Source: Candidatus Eiseniibacteriota bacterium
GTDB lineage: Bacteria; Eisenbacteria; RBG-16-71-46; JAGVPR01
Assembly: GCA_020052115.1 (NCBI GenBank)
Contig: JAGVPR010000096.1
Coordinates: 1-27,409, forward strand
Direction: 5' to 3'
DNA: 27,409 bases
Position numbers and translations under genes: made by a program. A model generated the notes under the pieces. The model was not told where the DNA came from and did no database searches. It saw only the letters and a list, made by a program, of their open reading frames with translations. Shown here piece by piece: positions 16,301 to 22,927 of the stretch (positions are counted from its first letter, which is position 1; each line of letters starts with the position of its first letter).

Positions 16301-16444
16301 GCGAAGCTCGAGGCTCGCATGATCCGCGATGCTCTCGAGACCGCCGGTTGGAACAAGGCCGAAGTGGCTCGGCGGCTGCACATGAGCTATCCTTCGTTGC
16401 TCACGAAGATCCGGCTCTACAAGCTGGAGCGCCGACGCCGCTGA
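13352..16444 (+). CDS. TPR-GAF-AAA+ sigma-54-dependent transcriptional activator
   Basis: The protein has 1030 residues and is cytoplasmic. Residues about 25-480 contain roughly eleven tetratricopeptide repeats (for example GIAHALNNLAVTLK and GDSAGAIPLLTEALALAES). A GAF-like domain lies at about 545-690 (GALLFGSLEEPAG, VVPLGVPGHPEGLLYLDRS), followed by a short coiled coil. The sigma-54 AAA+ domain (about 720-950) has Walker A with Lys752 (GETGTGKG), the GAFTGA loop at 793-798, Walker B Asp817-Glu818 and FLEDLYYRLNDF. A Fis-type helix-turn-helix ends the protein (AGWNKAEVARRLHMSYPSLLTKIRLYKL). There is no receiver domain, so control is probably by ligand or protein binding to the TPR and GAF parts. 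The Shine-Dalgarno sequence is weak. A consensus sigma-54 promoter lies 0.65 kb downstream. Confidence 0.93.
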   Translation: MGEQIEKRWSRRSGSRSPAGSVGAPPEVAEAERIGDVHFAADNFASALEYYARGRRLAEQQTSDAFLPAHLDVKIADCHRLRGHFRPALEQLESAKGVFRSLGPSPDLGRVYARQGYCVVNLGRYGRGRKFLEIAYQMLRPSSENEEIGNVELALGRVLLQTGDRTAAEEYFERALSTFRRIEHTEGIAHALNNLAVTLKHACRWREAIECYGKALKLSEKAGTYQRTAHCCLNLGIVHLKTGEWRLAEQYFERSLQTYTDIGSHSGLAKVLLARGLLLRRRHDWQAAATAILQALEIARRNGYAREEVLGLEFLGELAHERGDSAGAIPLLTEALALAESFAPQGDLVNEVLRRLGDATLAVGEVDAARGYAQRGLEISLRLGDTLERAACRRLLGLCLWRTGDLSGAEESLTEALSLFASASERLELGRTQRIVAQFCRERQTAEPHAEIWRTKALEHLRASAETLGSLEDTPESAVPLLELAGFLTEIGLIDEAAGEIMRALQLEIVQRDSGLQQSVDDARRRVEAGFADGANGRLPAWDAQETRPVEGNGFERLFQTVLSRTHSDRGALLFGSLEEPAGLQSLALGRLSLSEARRAAGLVLGGENTLAQGRPAIFLELKTDRRFPPLTATPLEPASSAVVVPLGVPGHPEGLLYLDRSAGNVAGPYRRSEFHLAQAMAQFASLGLVEMQRAKLIRENKELRERLQSGRGPFHDIVTQDAAMQEMLRIVERVGESTVTVLLEGETGTGKGLIAEAIHRSSPRRDKPFVPINCAALPENLLESELFGHVQGAFTGAVRDKRGLFEEAGGGTIFLDEVDKTSRAVQGKLLHVLDKREVRAVGANRWLRVDVRVICATNADLMACIRQGTFLEDLYYRLNDFVLRVPPLRERRDDISLLVDHFLEVYSVQLGKKPRGIAREVLQKLIDHAWRGNVRELEKAIRRLVVLVDDGELIDVGLLPPEILRPQDPASPAPGATLREEIAKLEARMIRDALETAGWNKAEVARRLHMSYPSLLTKIRLYKLERRRR

Positions 16445-16470
16445 CCTGCATGTAGAAAGAGTTCGAATAG

Positions 16471-16507
16471 AGCGATATCAAACTTTTTGATATCGCTTAT
16501 TTGTTTC
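16471..16507 (+). terminator. Strong intrinsic terminator after the sigma-54 activator gene
   Basis: A perfect 12-bp stem (AGCGATATCAAA at 16471-16482, TTTGATATCGCT at 16486-16497) with a three-base loop is followed by the T-rich tail TATTTGTTT. It lies 26 bases after the stop codon. Confidence 0.9.
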
Positions 16508-16665
16508 ATGCCTGCACGTTAACCGCTTCGATCGCCTGAACCCTCAAATCCATTGAGTCCGGCGGGGACCTCGAGCCCGTCAGCGAGATGCCTCGGAAGG
16601 AGAGCAGCGGCGGTAACCTCCATGTTGCTAATTGGTTATGGTTAGTGCCGGTCCTGCTGTGCGGC

Positions 16666-16680
16666 TGGCACGGAAGGTGC
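16666..16680 (+). promoter_or_regulatory. Possible sigma-54 promoter inside an inverted repeat
   Basis: TGGCACG, four bases, then GTGC: the GG and GC are ten bases apart and only the first T of the -12 element departs from consensus. The same bases form the perfect hairpin CTGGCAC-GGAAG-GTGCCAG (16665-16683), so the match could follow from the palindrome. If active, it would start an RNA near 16692 that ends at the T6 tract at 16908. Confidence 0.3.
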
Positions 16681-16717
16681 CAGATGGAGGGCCCGGAGGG
16701 GGGACCTCCAGAGAGAA

Positions 16718-16776
16718 GACCCGGGTCGTCCAGCATGCATCTGGCCCCTTGTCAAGCGACTGGGCGACCCGGGTCG
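16718..16776. repeat. Twin palindromes GACCCGGGTC, 48 bp apart
   Basis: GACCCGGGTCG occurs at 16718-16728 and again at 16766-16776. Each contains a perfect 10-bp palindrome, and I found no other copy of it in the window. Two dimer-type sites about 315-370 bases upstream of the sigma-54 promoter at 17088 would suit an enhancer for a Fis-type activator such as the one encoded just upstream. Alternatively they pair with each other in RNA. Confidence 0.4.
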
Positions 16777-16823
16777 GATCGCCTCCTCTGACAACTGACG
16801 ACCGAATATTGAAGACCGGATGA

Positions 16824-16908
16824 GGGACGCCGGTCCTCCGACGGCTCAGACCACGAATGGGGGATGTCCAGGCTGTGGCCGTCGCGGAGGCTGGCGTCCC
16901 CCTTTTTT
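16824..16908 (+). terminator. Long imperfect hairpin with T6: terminator of an unassigned transcript
   Basis: GGGACGCC (16824-16831) pairs with GGCGTCCC (16893-16900). Inside, CCTCCG (16835-16840) pairs with CGGAGG (16885-16890), and ACGGC (16841-16845) with GCCGT (16878-16882). CC and TTTTTT (16903-16908) follow. The preceding gene already has its own terminator at 16471, so this one should end a separate RNA beginning between 16508 and 16824, or act as an attenuator. No known riboswitch or small RNA family was recognised. Confidence 0.6.
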
Positions 16909-17087
16909 CTTCCGGCGGTACTTCAAAGCGCTGTAAGGCCTGCTCACGCATCTTGTAGCTCAGAAGCTACACGGTGAGACTCCGCGTCCCAGCATCCCTC
17001 GTTTCATCCTTCGCACTCCGAATCGCGACTCCGGCGCAACTGAGATCCGAGCATGCTGTTCAGAGGTTTCTCCCGGTCTTGCATTCA

Positions 17088-17102
17088 TGGCACGCGTGTT
17101 GC
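17088..17102 (+). promoter_or_regulatory. Consensus sigma-54 promoter for the FN3 lipoprotein gene
   Basis: TGGCACG (17088-17094), four bases, TTGC (17099-17102): a full match to the sigma-54 -24/-12 consensus, with GG and GC ten bases apart. The start would be near 17114, giving a leader of about 157 bases before the ATG at 17271. The gene upstream encodes a sigma-54 activator, the obvious candidate regulator. Confidence 0.75.
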
Positions 17103-17270
17103 GCTAGGCCATTCAGGACACACTTGCTGGGGCCGCCGAGATTACGAAGAGCTACCTTCCCCAGGCCGCTCTGCGGCGGTAGATCTTCGAGCCCGGAGGC
17201 AGGCGGTCGGCGGCCCCGGCTTCTTTCTTCGCGGTTCCGTCACGGGACCGCGCAAAGGAGGTCGGTCCGC

Positions 17271-18101
17271 ATGATGAGTGGCGCTGGTCGTCGCCGGCCC
17301 CGGTGGCGGGCCGGAATTGCCTCACTCGCGCTGTCAGGACTTCTGACCGGACTCTCCGCATGCAGGACTGAAGAGTTCTACGTTCCCGACATCATCCCGC
17401 CCTCAGTCCCGCAGGGCGTGGTCAGCGTGACGGGCGATGAGGAAGTCTCGCTCTACTGGTACGAGGTTTCCGATCGGGACCTGGCCGGCTATCGCGTTTA
17501 TTGGAGCGATGCTCCTGAAGGGCCCTACGAGGCGCTCGCCGAGACGGGACAGACGTGGTACGTGGATCGCGGGCTTGGGAACGGCCGCACTTACTTCTAC
17601 GGGGTCACCGCCTTCGACCGCGACGGAAACGAGAGCGACATGTCGGACGACATCGTCTACGACACTCCTCGCCCCGAGGGCTACGATCTCGAGCTGCGAA
17701 ATGCCTCGGGGTCGCGCCCCGAAGTCAGCGCCTACGATTTCTCGGCATACCAGGTCATCCGCTGGGACTCGCCTCGCGCGGACATCTTCTTCGCCGTGGT
17801 GTCGGGAATCGCCCGGATGATCGCGGCGAACACCGATACGGACATTCAGGATGCCGGGTATGTGGCTCTCGTGGATGTGGACTGGGCTCCGGATCGTGGT
17901 TGGTCGCCGGCCGGAGAGGTGGATCTGGTCGCCGGACATTCGTACGTCGTGTGGACCGCGGATGATCATTACGCGAAGTTCGAAGTCCGCTCGATTCAGC
18001 CCGATCGGCTGGTCGTGGATTGGGCCTATCAAGTGGATCGCGGTAATCCGGAACTCGCTCCGAGCTCGGGGCCGCGCGCCGGGGGGAGGGAAGCGCCGTG
18101 A
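17271..18101 (+). CDS. Lipoprotein with a fibronectin type III domain
   Basis: The protein has 276 residues from the ATG at 17271, with AAGGAGG nine bases upstream. A basic, hydrophobic lipoprotein signal ends at lipobox LSAC (Cys31). Residues about 42-125 form an FN3 domain (PPSVPQGVVSVTGDEEVSLYW, AGYRVYWSDAPEGPYEAL, TYFYGVTAFDRDGNES). The remaining 150 residues, with many aromatic and acidic residues (HSYVVWTADDHYAKFEVRSI), look like a beta-sandwich of unknown family. The protein should sit on the outer membrane or cell surface. It probably answers to the sigma-54 promoter at 17088. A 620-base gap separates it from the M6 protease gene, which has its own sigma-70 promoter. Confidence 0.85.
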   Translation: MMSGAGRRRPRWRAGIASLALSGLLTGLSACRTEEFYVPDIIPPSVPQGVVSVTGDEEVSLYWYEVSDRDLAGYRVYWSDAPEGPYEALAETGQTWYVDRGLGNGRTYFYGVTAFDRDGNESDMSDDIVYDTPRPEGYDLELRNASGSRPEVSAYDFSAYQVIRWDSPRADIFFAVVSGIARMIAANTDTDIQDAGYVALVDVDWAPDRGWSPAGEVDLVAGHSYVVWTADDHYAKFEVRSIQPDRLVVDWAYQVDRGNPELAPSSGPRAGGREAP

Positions 18102-18190
18102 GGCGCAGTGATACCTCCTGCTCCCGCCTCGCCGGTCGCGCGGCGGCCCGCTCGAACAAGATCACCGCGGATGTTGCTCGTTGGATTCAC

Positions 18191-18303
18191 GGCGCTCTCC
18201 GGGACCGGGCACCGGTCCCGCTGGGCTTCATGGGAACACCGGTCCGTGCGACCGGCGGCTGGGTAGGCCCGCGGGTCGGGCCGGGCGGTTCCCGGAGAGC
18301 GCC
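18191..18303. repeat. 14-bp perfect inverted repeat enclosing three hairpins
   Basis: GGCGCTCTCCGGGA (18191-18204) and its exact complement TCCCGGAGAGCGCC (18290-18303) enclose 85 bases. Inside are GGGACCGG-GCA-CCGGTCCC (18201-18219, competing with the inner four bases of the outer stem), CCGGTC-CGTGC-GACCGG (18239-18255) and GGCCCG-CGGGT-CGGGCC (18266-18282). The whole folds on paper as a multibranched cloverleaf. No T tract follows and no target duplication is seen. It could be a structured RNA, a processing or stability element between genes, or a small mobile repeat. Confidence 0.55.
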
Positions 18304-18643
18304 CTTAGTAGCCGGCAGCACCGAGCTGAGACGTCTCGCCTATTGAGGCGCGCGGAAGATCCGTTTCGATCTGAGAGGAGGAGCGGCCCGCATTTCGTGA
18401 CCGCGGAGTCGCTGGCTCCCCGGGGGGCGTCGGCGCGTCAGGCCTTGGACAGCCGCGCGACCGGCGCACCGGGGCGCTCTCGCCATCGGTCGCACCCGCA
18501 GGAAGTGCCTCGTGCGGGTCGCTCCTCTCACACGCTCGAGCGGCGCTTCCGGGCGCCTCGCTTGTACAAGAACCGATACCACGACCGGCTGCGCCGTCCG
18601 GAAGGTTGGCCAGGGGACAGCGCGAGCCGGGAATCGGAGCGCC

Positions 18644-18673
18644 TTGACCCTGAGGCGCCCCGCTTTCTATACT
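18644..18673 (+). promoter_or_regulatory. Sigma-70 promoter of the M6 protease - PorV operon
   Basis: TTGACC (18644-18649), 18 bases, then TATACT (18668-18673). Transcription would start near 18680, about 46 bases before the TTG start at 18726. Confidence 0.6.
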
Positions 18674-18725
18674 CGGGAAGGCCACTGAAATCCACCCGTT
18701 CGCCGACAGATCGGTAGGGATCCGA

Positions 18726-21700
18726 TTGCACATCCACTCCTGCTCGCGCGTTGTTGCGGCCATACTCGCCACCATGGTGCTTTGCCTTCCGGCCCGAGTG
18801 GATGAGGCACGCTCCGGGTCTTCCAGCGGTGAGCAGGTCGCAGCCGGCGCACGGTTGCTCTTCGAAGGCCGGCTGGAACCGCACTGGGGCTTCTGCGGCG
18901 CTCCTCCGGCGCCCGGCAAGCAAGGAAGCCTGGGGCCGCGCATGTATGCGGAGCGCGAGCAACCGCCTCCGCGCCTCTTCAAGGCGGCCCAATCTGATTC
19001 CGTGCGTGTCCTCGGCATCCGCGTGGACTTCGAAGGCGCCGAGATGGACTCCACGCGGGAGTACTTCGACAGGCTCCTCACCTTCCTGGGCCAGTACTAC
19101 CACAAGGTCACCTACGGCAAGATCGTGTTCATCCCGGCCGTGACCGACTCGGTCTACCGTCTGGCGTTTCCGATGGGCTTCTACGGCGACAACGAGGACG
19201 CTGGAAACCGGGGTGTTGATCTCATCTGGGATGCTGTCTCGGCGGCGGACGCCGACTACGACTTCGCCCGATACGAGGGGATCGCCATCATCCACGCCGA
19301 GCCCGGCGAGGAATCCGACATCAACGGCGACAGCACGGACCAGATCTGGTCGGCGTTCTATCCGGATTTCCTGGTATCCAGCATCATGAGCGACACGCTC
19401 AAGCGGGAGGTCCCCGGCGTTCCGACCCACGACGTGGACGCATCGGGAGACACGGTCTTCGTCACGCGCTCGGTGATCATTCCCGAGACCGAGGACCAGG
19501 ACGGCTACCGCTTCGGCGCCGTCGGTGTCTACTGCCACGAGCACGGCCATTTCTTCGGTCTGCCGGATCTCTACAACACCCTGGCGACGACCAGCAGCGG
19601 GGTCCAGGGGATCGGTAACTGGGGCATCATGGCCACCGGCACCTGGAATGCGAACGGATACGTTCCTGCCGAGCAGGACGCTTGGTCGCGCGTCTTCCTG
19701 GGGTGGGTTGACCCGGTGGACGTTCTCGAGGACGCGGACATAACGCTTCCCCCGGTCGAGGAGGCCGGGCACGACACGACCGTCGTGCGCATCCCTTTGG
19801 CGGGAGACGAGTACTTCCTCCTCGAGAACCGGGTTCAGGACCTGAACGGCGACGGACGGTTCAACTTCGAGGACACGGACGGCGACTCGATCTTCGATTT
19901 CTACACGGACTCGTACGAGGATGCCGAGTTCGACTTCTTCCTGCCCGGCGACGGGACCGGTTCAGGGCTTCTGATCTGGCATATTGACCGCTCGATCATT
20001 GACTACGCGCTCTACTACAACGTCGTCCAGGGAGATCCGAAGCACAAAGGGGTGGATCTGGTGGAGGCGGACGGCATCCAGGACCTCGACGGTCCGATCA
20101 TCACGATCGAATCGTTCGGAAGCCCGGAGGACAGCTACCGCCTCGGCAACAACACGGAACTCACGCCCGAGAGCGATCCCGACTCGCGGCCCTCCTTCGG
20201 CGGCCCGAGCGACGTCCACGTGATTGACATCGGTTCCGCCGGAAACCGGATGAGCTTCTCGGTGCGTTTCTCCGGCTCCACGCTGCCCGGTTGGCCCGTC
20301 CATCTCGATGCGCGGCTCGTCGGACACCCGGTGGCCGCCGAACTCGGCGGCGAAGCAGGGCTCGAGGTCGTCGCGCTCGATGAGGGCGGCCGTCTGCACG
20401 CGTGGGACTGCCTGGGCAGAGAGCTCTTCGCGCCGATCGAAACCGGCGCCCGTTTCCTCCGCGAGCCGCTCGTGGGTTCGTTGGGTCATCAGGTCGGCCC
20501 GGGCATCGTGGCTGTGAGCCGGGATGGCCGCGTGTTCCAGAGACGCCCGGACGGATCCGCCGTCGGGCCGCCCGAGGGGGTTGTCCTCCCGGCCGGGGTG
20601 CTGGCCGATTCGGCCGTCGCGGCGCTCGCGACGTACGCGGCCATCGGCGGCGAGGGAAGCAGGCTCGTCGTCGGTTCGCGCCCGGCGGATCCCGATTCCA
20701 GCGGCTCGATCGTCACCCTTCTCAATCTCGGCTCCGGCGTGGCCCACACGCTTTCTCTCCCCGGGGAGACGTCGCGACCGCCGGCGATCTGTCCGCCCGC
20801 GATCCCTCCTGATGTGGCCATCCCGGCTCCCGGTGCGCCCGGCCTGAACGGCGCGTCGAGGATTGCGTTCATCGCCGTCAACTCGAGAGGGGGTTCCGGC
20901 CGCTACTTCCTGATCGAGGATGGAGCCGAGCCGAGAGCGCTGCCCTTGAGCGCGAGCTTCAACGCGCCTGTCTCGGCGCCCGTCCTCGGCGATCTCAACC
21001 GTGACGGCTTGCTCGAATTGGTTGGAATTTCGGGCGACGGCTATGTCCACGCGCTGCAAGTCGGAGCGGGGAGCGACACGGTGGAGGCCTCCGAGCTCCC
21101 GGGCTGGCCTTTCGCCTTCGACGTCGTTGATTCTTCGGAGGTTTCGCTCGCCGACGTGGATGGCAACGGGTACCTGGATGTGCTCGTCGTGGGCACCGGC
21201 GGACGCTCCATCGCCATCAACCATCACGGTGTTTCGCTTCCGGGCTGGCCGCAGTTGACAGAGCAGTCGCTGGAGTTCGTCTACGAGATCCCAAAGTACT
21301 CCGCCCCTCTCGCTTTGGATCTCGATGGCGAGGCCGACGGAAGTTCGGCCCGCGACATGATCGTCGTGCTCGGCGACGGCCGGGCCACCGCGCTCACTGA
21401 AGACAAGCAAGGCCATCCCGGGTGGCCCGTGCTGTCGGGACCGGGCAGCGTGCCCTTCCTCGCCGACGCGAACGCCGACGGCGTCCTCGACGCGGTTGTC
21501 TTCGAGGAGTGTGACGGCGCGGGCAGCGTGCGCATCCGGGAAGCGCCGGGACGCCCGCGCCTGGATCCCGGAGGTTGGCCCTCCTACCGGCACGATGCGG
21601 CCCGAACGGGTCGTCACGATGGGGGCCGCACGGAGCCGGTCGCGAGTTCGGGAACGCCTCTCGCGGAGTTTTACGTGCAGCCGAATCCGGTGCCCGCGGG

Positions 21701-21953
21701 CGGCGGTTGGGTGCACTATGTGCCGGGGCCGGGTGTCAATGACGTCGAGATCGAGATCTACGACGTCGCCGGCGGCCTGGTGAGACGGTTCGGCGGCTCG
21801 ACGTATCTTGCCAGCGACAACCTCGTACGCTGGGACGGGCTCGACGACGAGGGGTCACCGGCGGCCAGCGGATTGTACCTCTGCCGCATCGCCGCGCACG
21901 CCGCTTCCGGAGAAACGACGACGCGGGTGCTGAAGTTCGCTGTGCTGCGGTAG
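18726..21953 (+). CDS. Secreted M6-family metalloprotease with beta-propeller repeats and FlgD-like C-terminal domain
   Basis: The protein has 1075 residues from a TTG at 18726 with GGTAGGGA upstream. A signal peptide (about 1-25) leads to a catalytic domain of the immune-inhibitor-A type (M6). The zinc site is His271-Glu272-x2-His275-x2-Gly278 (CHEHGHFFGLPDLYN), and Asp281 is the likely third ligand. Further M6-like segments are GNWGIMATGTWN and GTGSGLLIWHID. Residues about 515-960 hold FG-GAP/VCBS-like repeats with Asp-rich calcium-type loops (LGDLNRDGLLELVGI, LADVDGNGYLDVLVV, LADANADGVLDAVVF). The last 80 residues are a FlgD-like sorting domain (IEIYDVAGGLVRRF, VRWDGLDDEG, SGLYLCRI). It degrades extracellular protein or matures surface proteins. 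The PorV-like gene follows 26 bases later. Confidence 0.92.
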   Translation: MHIHSCSRVVAAILATMVLCLPARVDEARSGSSSGEQVAAGARLLFEGRLEPHWGFCGAPPAPGKQGSLGPRMYAEREQPPPRLFKAAQSDSVRVLGIRVDFEGAEMDSTREYFDRLLTFLGQYYHKVTYGKIVFIPAVTDSVYRLAFPMGFYGDNEDAGNRGVDLIWDAVSAADADYDFARYEGIAIIHAEPGEESDINGDSTDQIWSAFYPDFLVSSIMSDTLKREVPGVPTHDVDASGDTVFVTRSVIIPETEDQDGYRFGAVGVYCHEHGHFFGLPDLYNTLATTSSGVQGIGNWGIMATGTWNANGYVPAEQDAWSRVFLGWVDPVDVLEDADITLPPVEEAGHDTTVVRIPLAGDEYFLLENRVQDLNGDGRFNFEDTDGDSIFDFYTDSYEDAEFDFFLPGDGTGSGLLIWHIDRSIIDYALYYNVVQGDPKHKGVDLVEADGIQDLDGPIITIESFGSPEDSYRLGNNTELTPESDPDSRPSFGGPSDVHVIDIGSAGNRMSFSVRFSGSTLPGWPVHLDARLVGHPVAAELGGEAGLEVVALDEGGRLHAWDCLGRELFAPIETGARFLREPLVGSLGHQVGPGIVAVSRDGRVFQRRPDGSAVGPPEGVVLPAGVLADSAVAALATYAAIGGEGSRLVVGSRPADPDSSGSIVTLLNLGSGVAHTLSLPGETSRPPAICPPAIPPDVAIPAPGAPGLNGASRIAFIAVNSRGGSGRYFLIEDGAEPRALPLSASFNAPVSAPVLGDLNRDGLLELVGISGDGYVHALQVGAGSDTVEASELPGWPFAFDVVDSSEVSLADVDGNGYLDVLVVGTGGRSIAINHHGVSLPGWPQLTEQSLEFVYEIPKYSAPLALDLDGEADGSSARDMIVVLGDGRATALTEDKQGHPGWPVLSGPGSVPFLADANADGVLDAVVFEECDGAGSVRIREAPGRPRLDPGGWPSYRHDAARTGRHDGGRTEPVASSGTPLAEFYVQPNPVPAGGGWVHYVPGPGVNDVEIEIYDVAGGLVRRFGGSTYLASDNLVRWDGLDDEGSPAASGLYLCRIAAHAASGETTTRVLKFAVLR

Positions 21954-21979
21954 CCAAGGGAGAAGGGACGGAGGTTTCG

Positions 21980-22885
21980 ATGCGATGCCGCGTTTCATTG
22001 ACGGTTCTGCTGTGCGTTTTCGCGGGAGCCGCGACCTGCCGGGCCGAGGAGCGCGGCACGGGGCTGGCCTTCCTCCGCATCGGCGTCGGGGCGCGTGCGG
22101 CCGGACTGGGGAATGCGTACGTCAGCGGCGTGGACGACGGGACGGCGACGTATTGGAATCCGGCAGGTCTGGCCCGTGTGCGGACATTGGACATCAGTCT
22201 CATGCACAACGAGTACTTTCAGGACGTGCGCTATGAGTTCCTCGGGTTCGGGCGGAGAATAGGCGCCCACGCCGTGGGGGCCAGCGTCGCCGGCCTCTAC
22301 ACGGGCTCGGAAGCGATGGAGCGGCGTGATGAATTCGGCAACTTCGAAGGCCACTTCGGCTCTTACGATTTTGCCGCTTCGCTGGGTTACGCCTACCGGT
22401 TCGGCGAGGATCTGTCGGCCGGATTGACCGTCAAGTACCTGACGGAGAACATTGATCGCACCAACGCGAGCGGTTTCGCGGCGGACGCCGGCATCCAGTG
22501 GGACACCCCCGTGGATCATCTTCGCATCGGCGCGGTCGTTCAAAACGTCGGGCCTTCGATGAAGTTCATTGACGACGAGTTCGATCTTCCCACGACCGTT
22601 CAGGGCGGGGCTCGCTACGCGGTCCCGATGGCCGCGGGGGAGTTCATGGTCGTCGCCGAGGTGCGCAAGGTGCGGGGCGACGATGCGGGGCTCGATCTGG
22701 GAACGTCCTACGAGTACCGCGAGATGGCCGCGCTTCGTTTCGGATACAAGAGCGGCCTGGACAGCGAAGATGTCAGCTTCGGTCTGGGGTTCCGGAAGCA
22801 CCGGGTCCGTCTGGACTACGCCTTCGTTCCCTACGGGAATGACCTCGGCGATACCCACCGGGTGGGCCTGGGGTACAGCTACTGA
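21980..22885 (+). CDS. PorV/PorQ-family outer-membrane beta-barrel protein
   Basis: The protein has 301 residues from the ATG at 21980, with GGGACGGAGG upstream. A signal peptide (about 1-22) is followed by the family opening FLRIGVGARAAGLGNAYVSGVDDGTATYWNPAGLA. Alternating beta strands run through to a C-terminal aromatic strand (HRVGLGYSY) typical of outer-membrane barrels. In Bacteroidota, PorV carries cargo of the type IX secretion system to the surface and PorQ binds the sortase PorZ. Here it directly follows a protease with a C-terminal sorting-type domain, which supports a shared export or anchoring route. No core type IX genes lie in this window, so that role is inference. The two genes form an operon. 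Confidence 0.88.
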   Translation: MRCRVSLTVLLCVFAGAATCRAEERGTGLAFLRIGVGARAAGLGNAYVSGVDDGTATYWNPAGLARVRTLDISLMHNEYFQDVRYEFLGFGRRIGAHAVGASVAGLYTGSEAMERRDEFGNFEGHFGSYDFAASLGYAYRFGEDLSAGLTVKYLTENIDRTNASGFAADAGIQWDTPVDHLRIGAVVQNVGPSMKFIDDEFDLPTTVQGGARYAVPMAAGEFMVVAEVRKVRGDDAGLDLGTSYEYREMAALRFGYKSGLDSEDVSFGLGFRKHRVRLDYAFVPYGNDLGDTHRVGLGYSY

Positions 22886-22927
22886 GCGACCCGGCGGGAA
22901 GAACGACTTCGAGCGACCGGGCGTCCC

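Larger units (their letters stand above)
16508..17270. other. Long structured intergenic region without a recognisable gene
   Basis: After the activator's terminator come 763 bases with no credible coding frame. The stretch contains a candidate sigma-54 site (16666-16680) overlapping the hairpin CTGGCAC / GTGCCAG, and a stem TGGAGG / CCTCCA (16685-16710). It also holds twin palindromes (16718-16775), a large terminator-like hairpin ending in T6 (16824-16908), a 7-bp hairpin TGTAGCT-CAGA-AGCTACA (16954-16971) and a consensus sigma-54 promoter (17088-17102). The density of perfect inverted repeats suggests a structured transcript or a regulatory array. Confidence 0.5.
18102..18725. other. Structured intergenic region before the M6 protease gene
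   Basis: These 624 bases hold the 14-bp inverted repeat element at 18191-18303. They also contain the palindrome GAGACGTCTC (18328-18337), the hairpin CGCCT-ATTG-AGGCG (18337-18350), the hairpin ACCCGCA / TGCGGGT (18494-18519) and the protease promoter at 18644-18673. Open frames across it (from 18098 and 18181) are Arg/Pro/Gly-rich, match nothing and span the inverted repeat, so I treat the stretch as non-coding. Confidence 0.5.

Noticed and set aside
16945..16980. tRNA-like stretch TTGTAGCTCAGAAG
   Set aside because: It resembles a tRNA D-arm but folds as a simple hairpin (TGTAGCT / AGCTACA). No anticodon stem, T-arm or acceptor stem follows.
18098..18346. 82-codon frame overlapping the lipoprotein stop as GTGA, with a GGAGG upstream
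   Set aside because: The product is Arg/Gly/Pro-rich with no recognisable motif. Third-position GC is lower than in neighbouring genes, and the frame runs through the 14-bp inverted repeat. It remains possible but is not supported.
18181..18717. 178-codon frame in the gap before the M6 protease gene
   Set aside because: Low-complexity Arg/Ser/Pro composition, no ribosome binding site, and it overlaps the protease promoter. It looks like a GC-rich chance frame.
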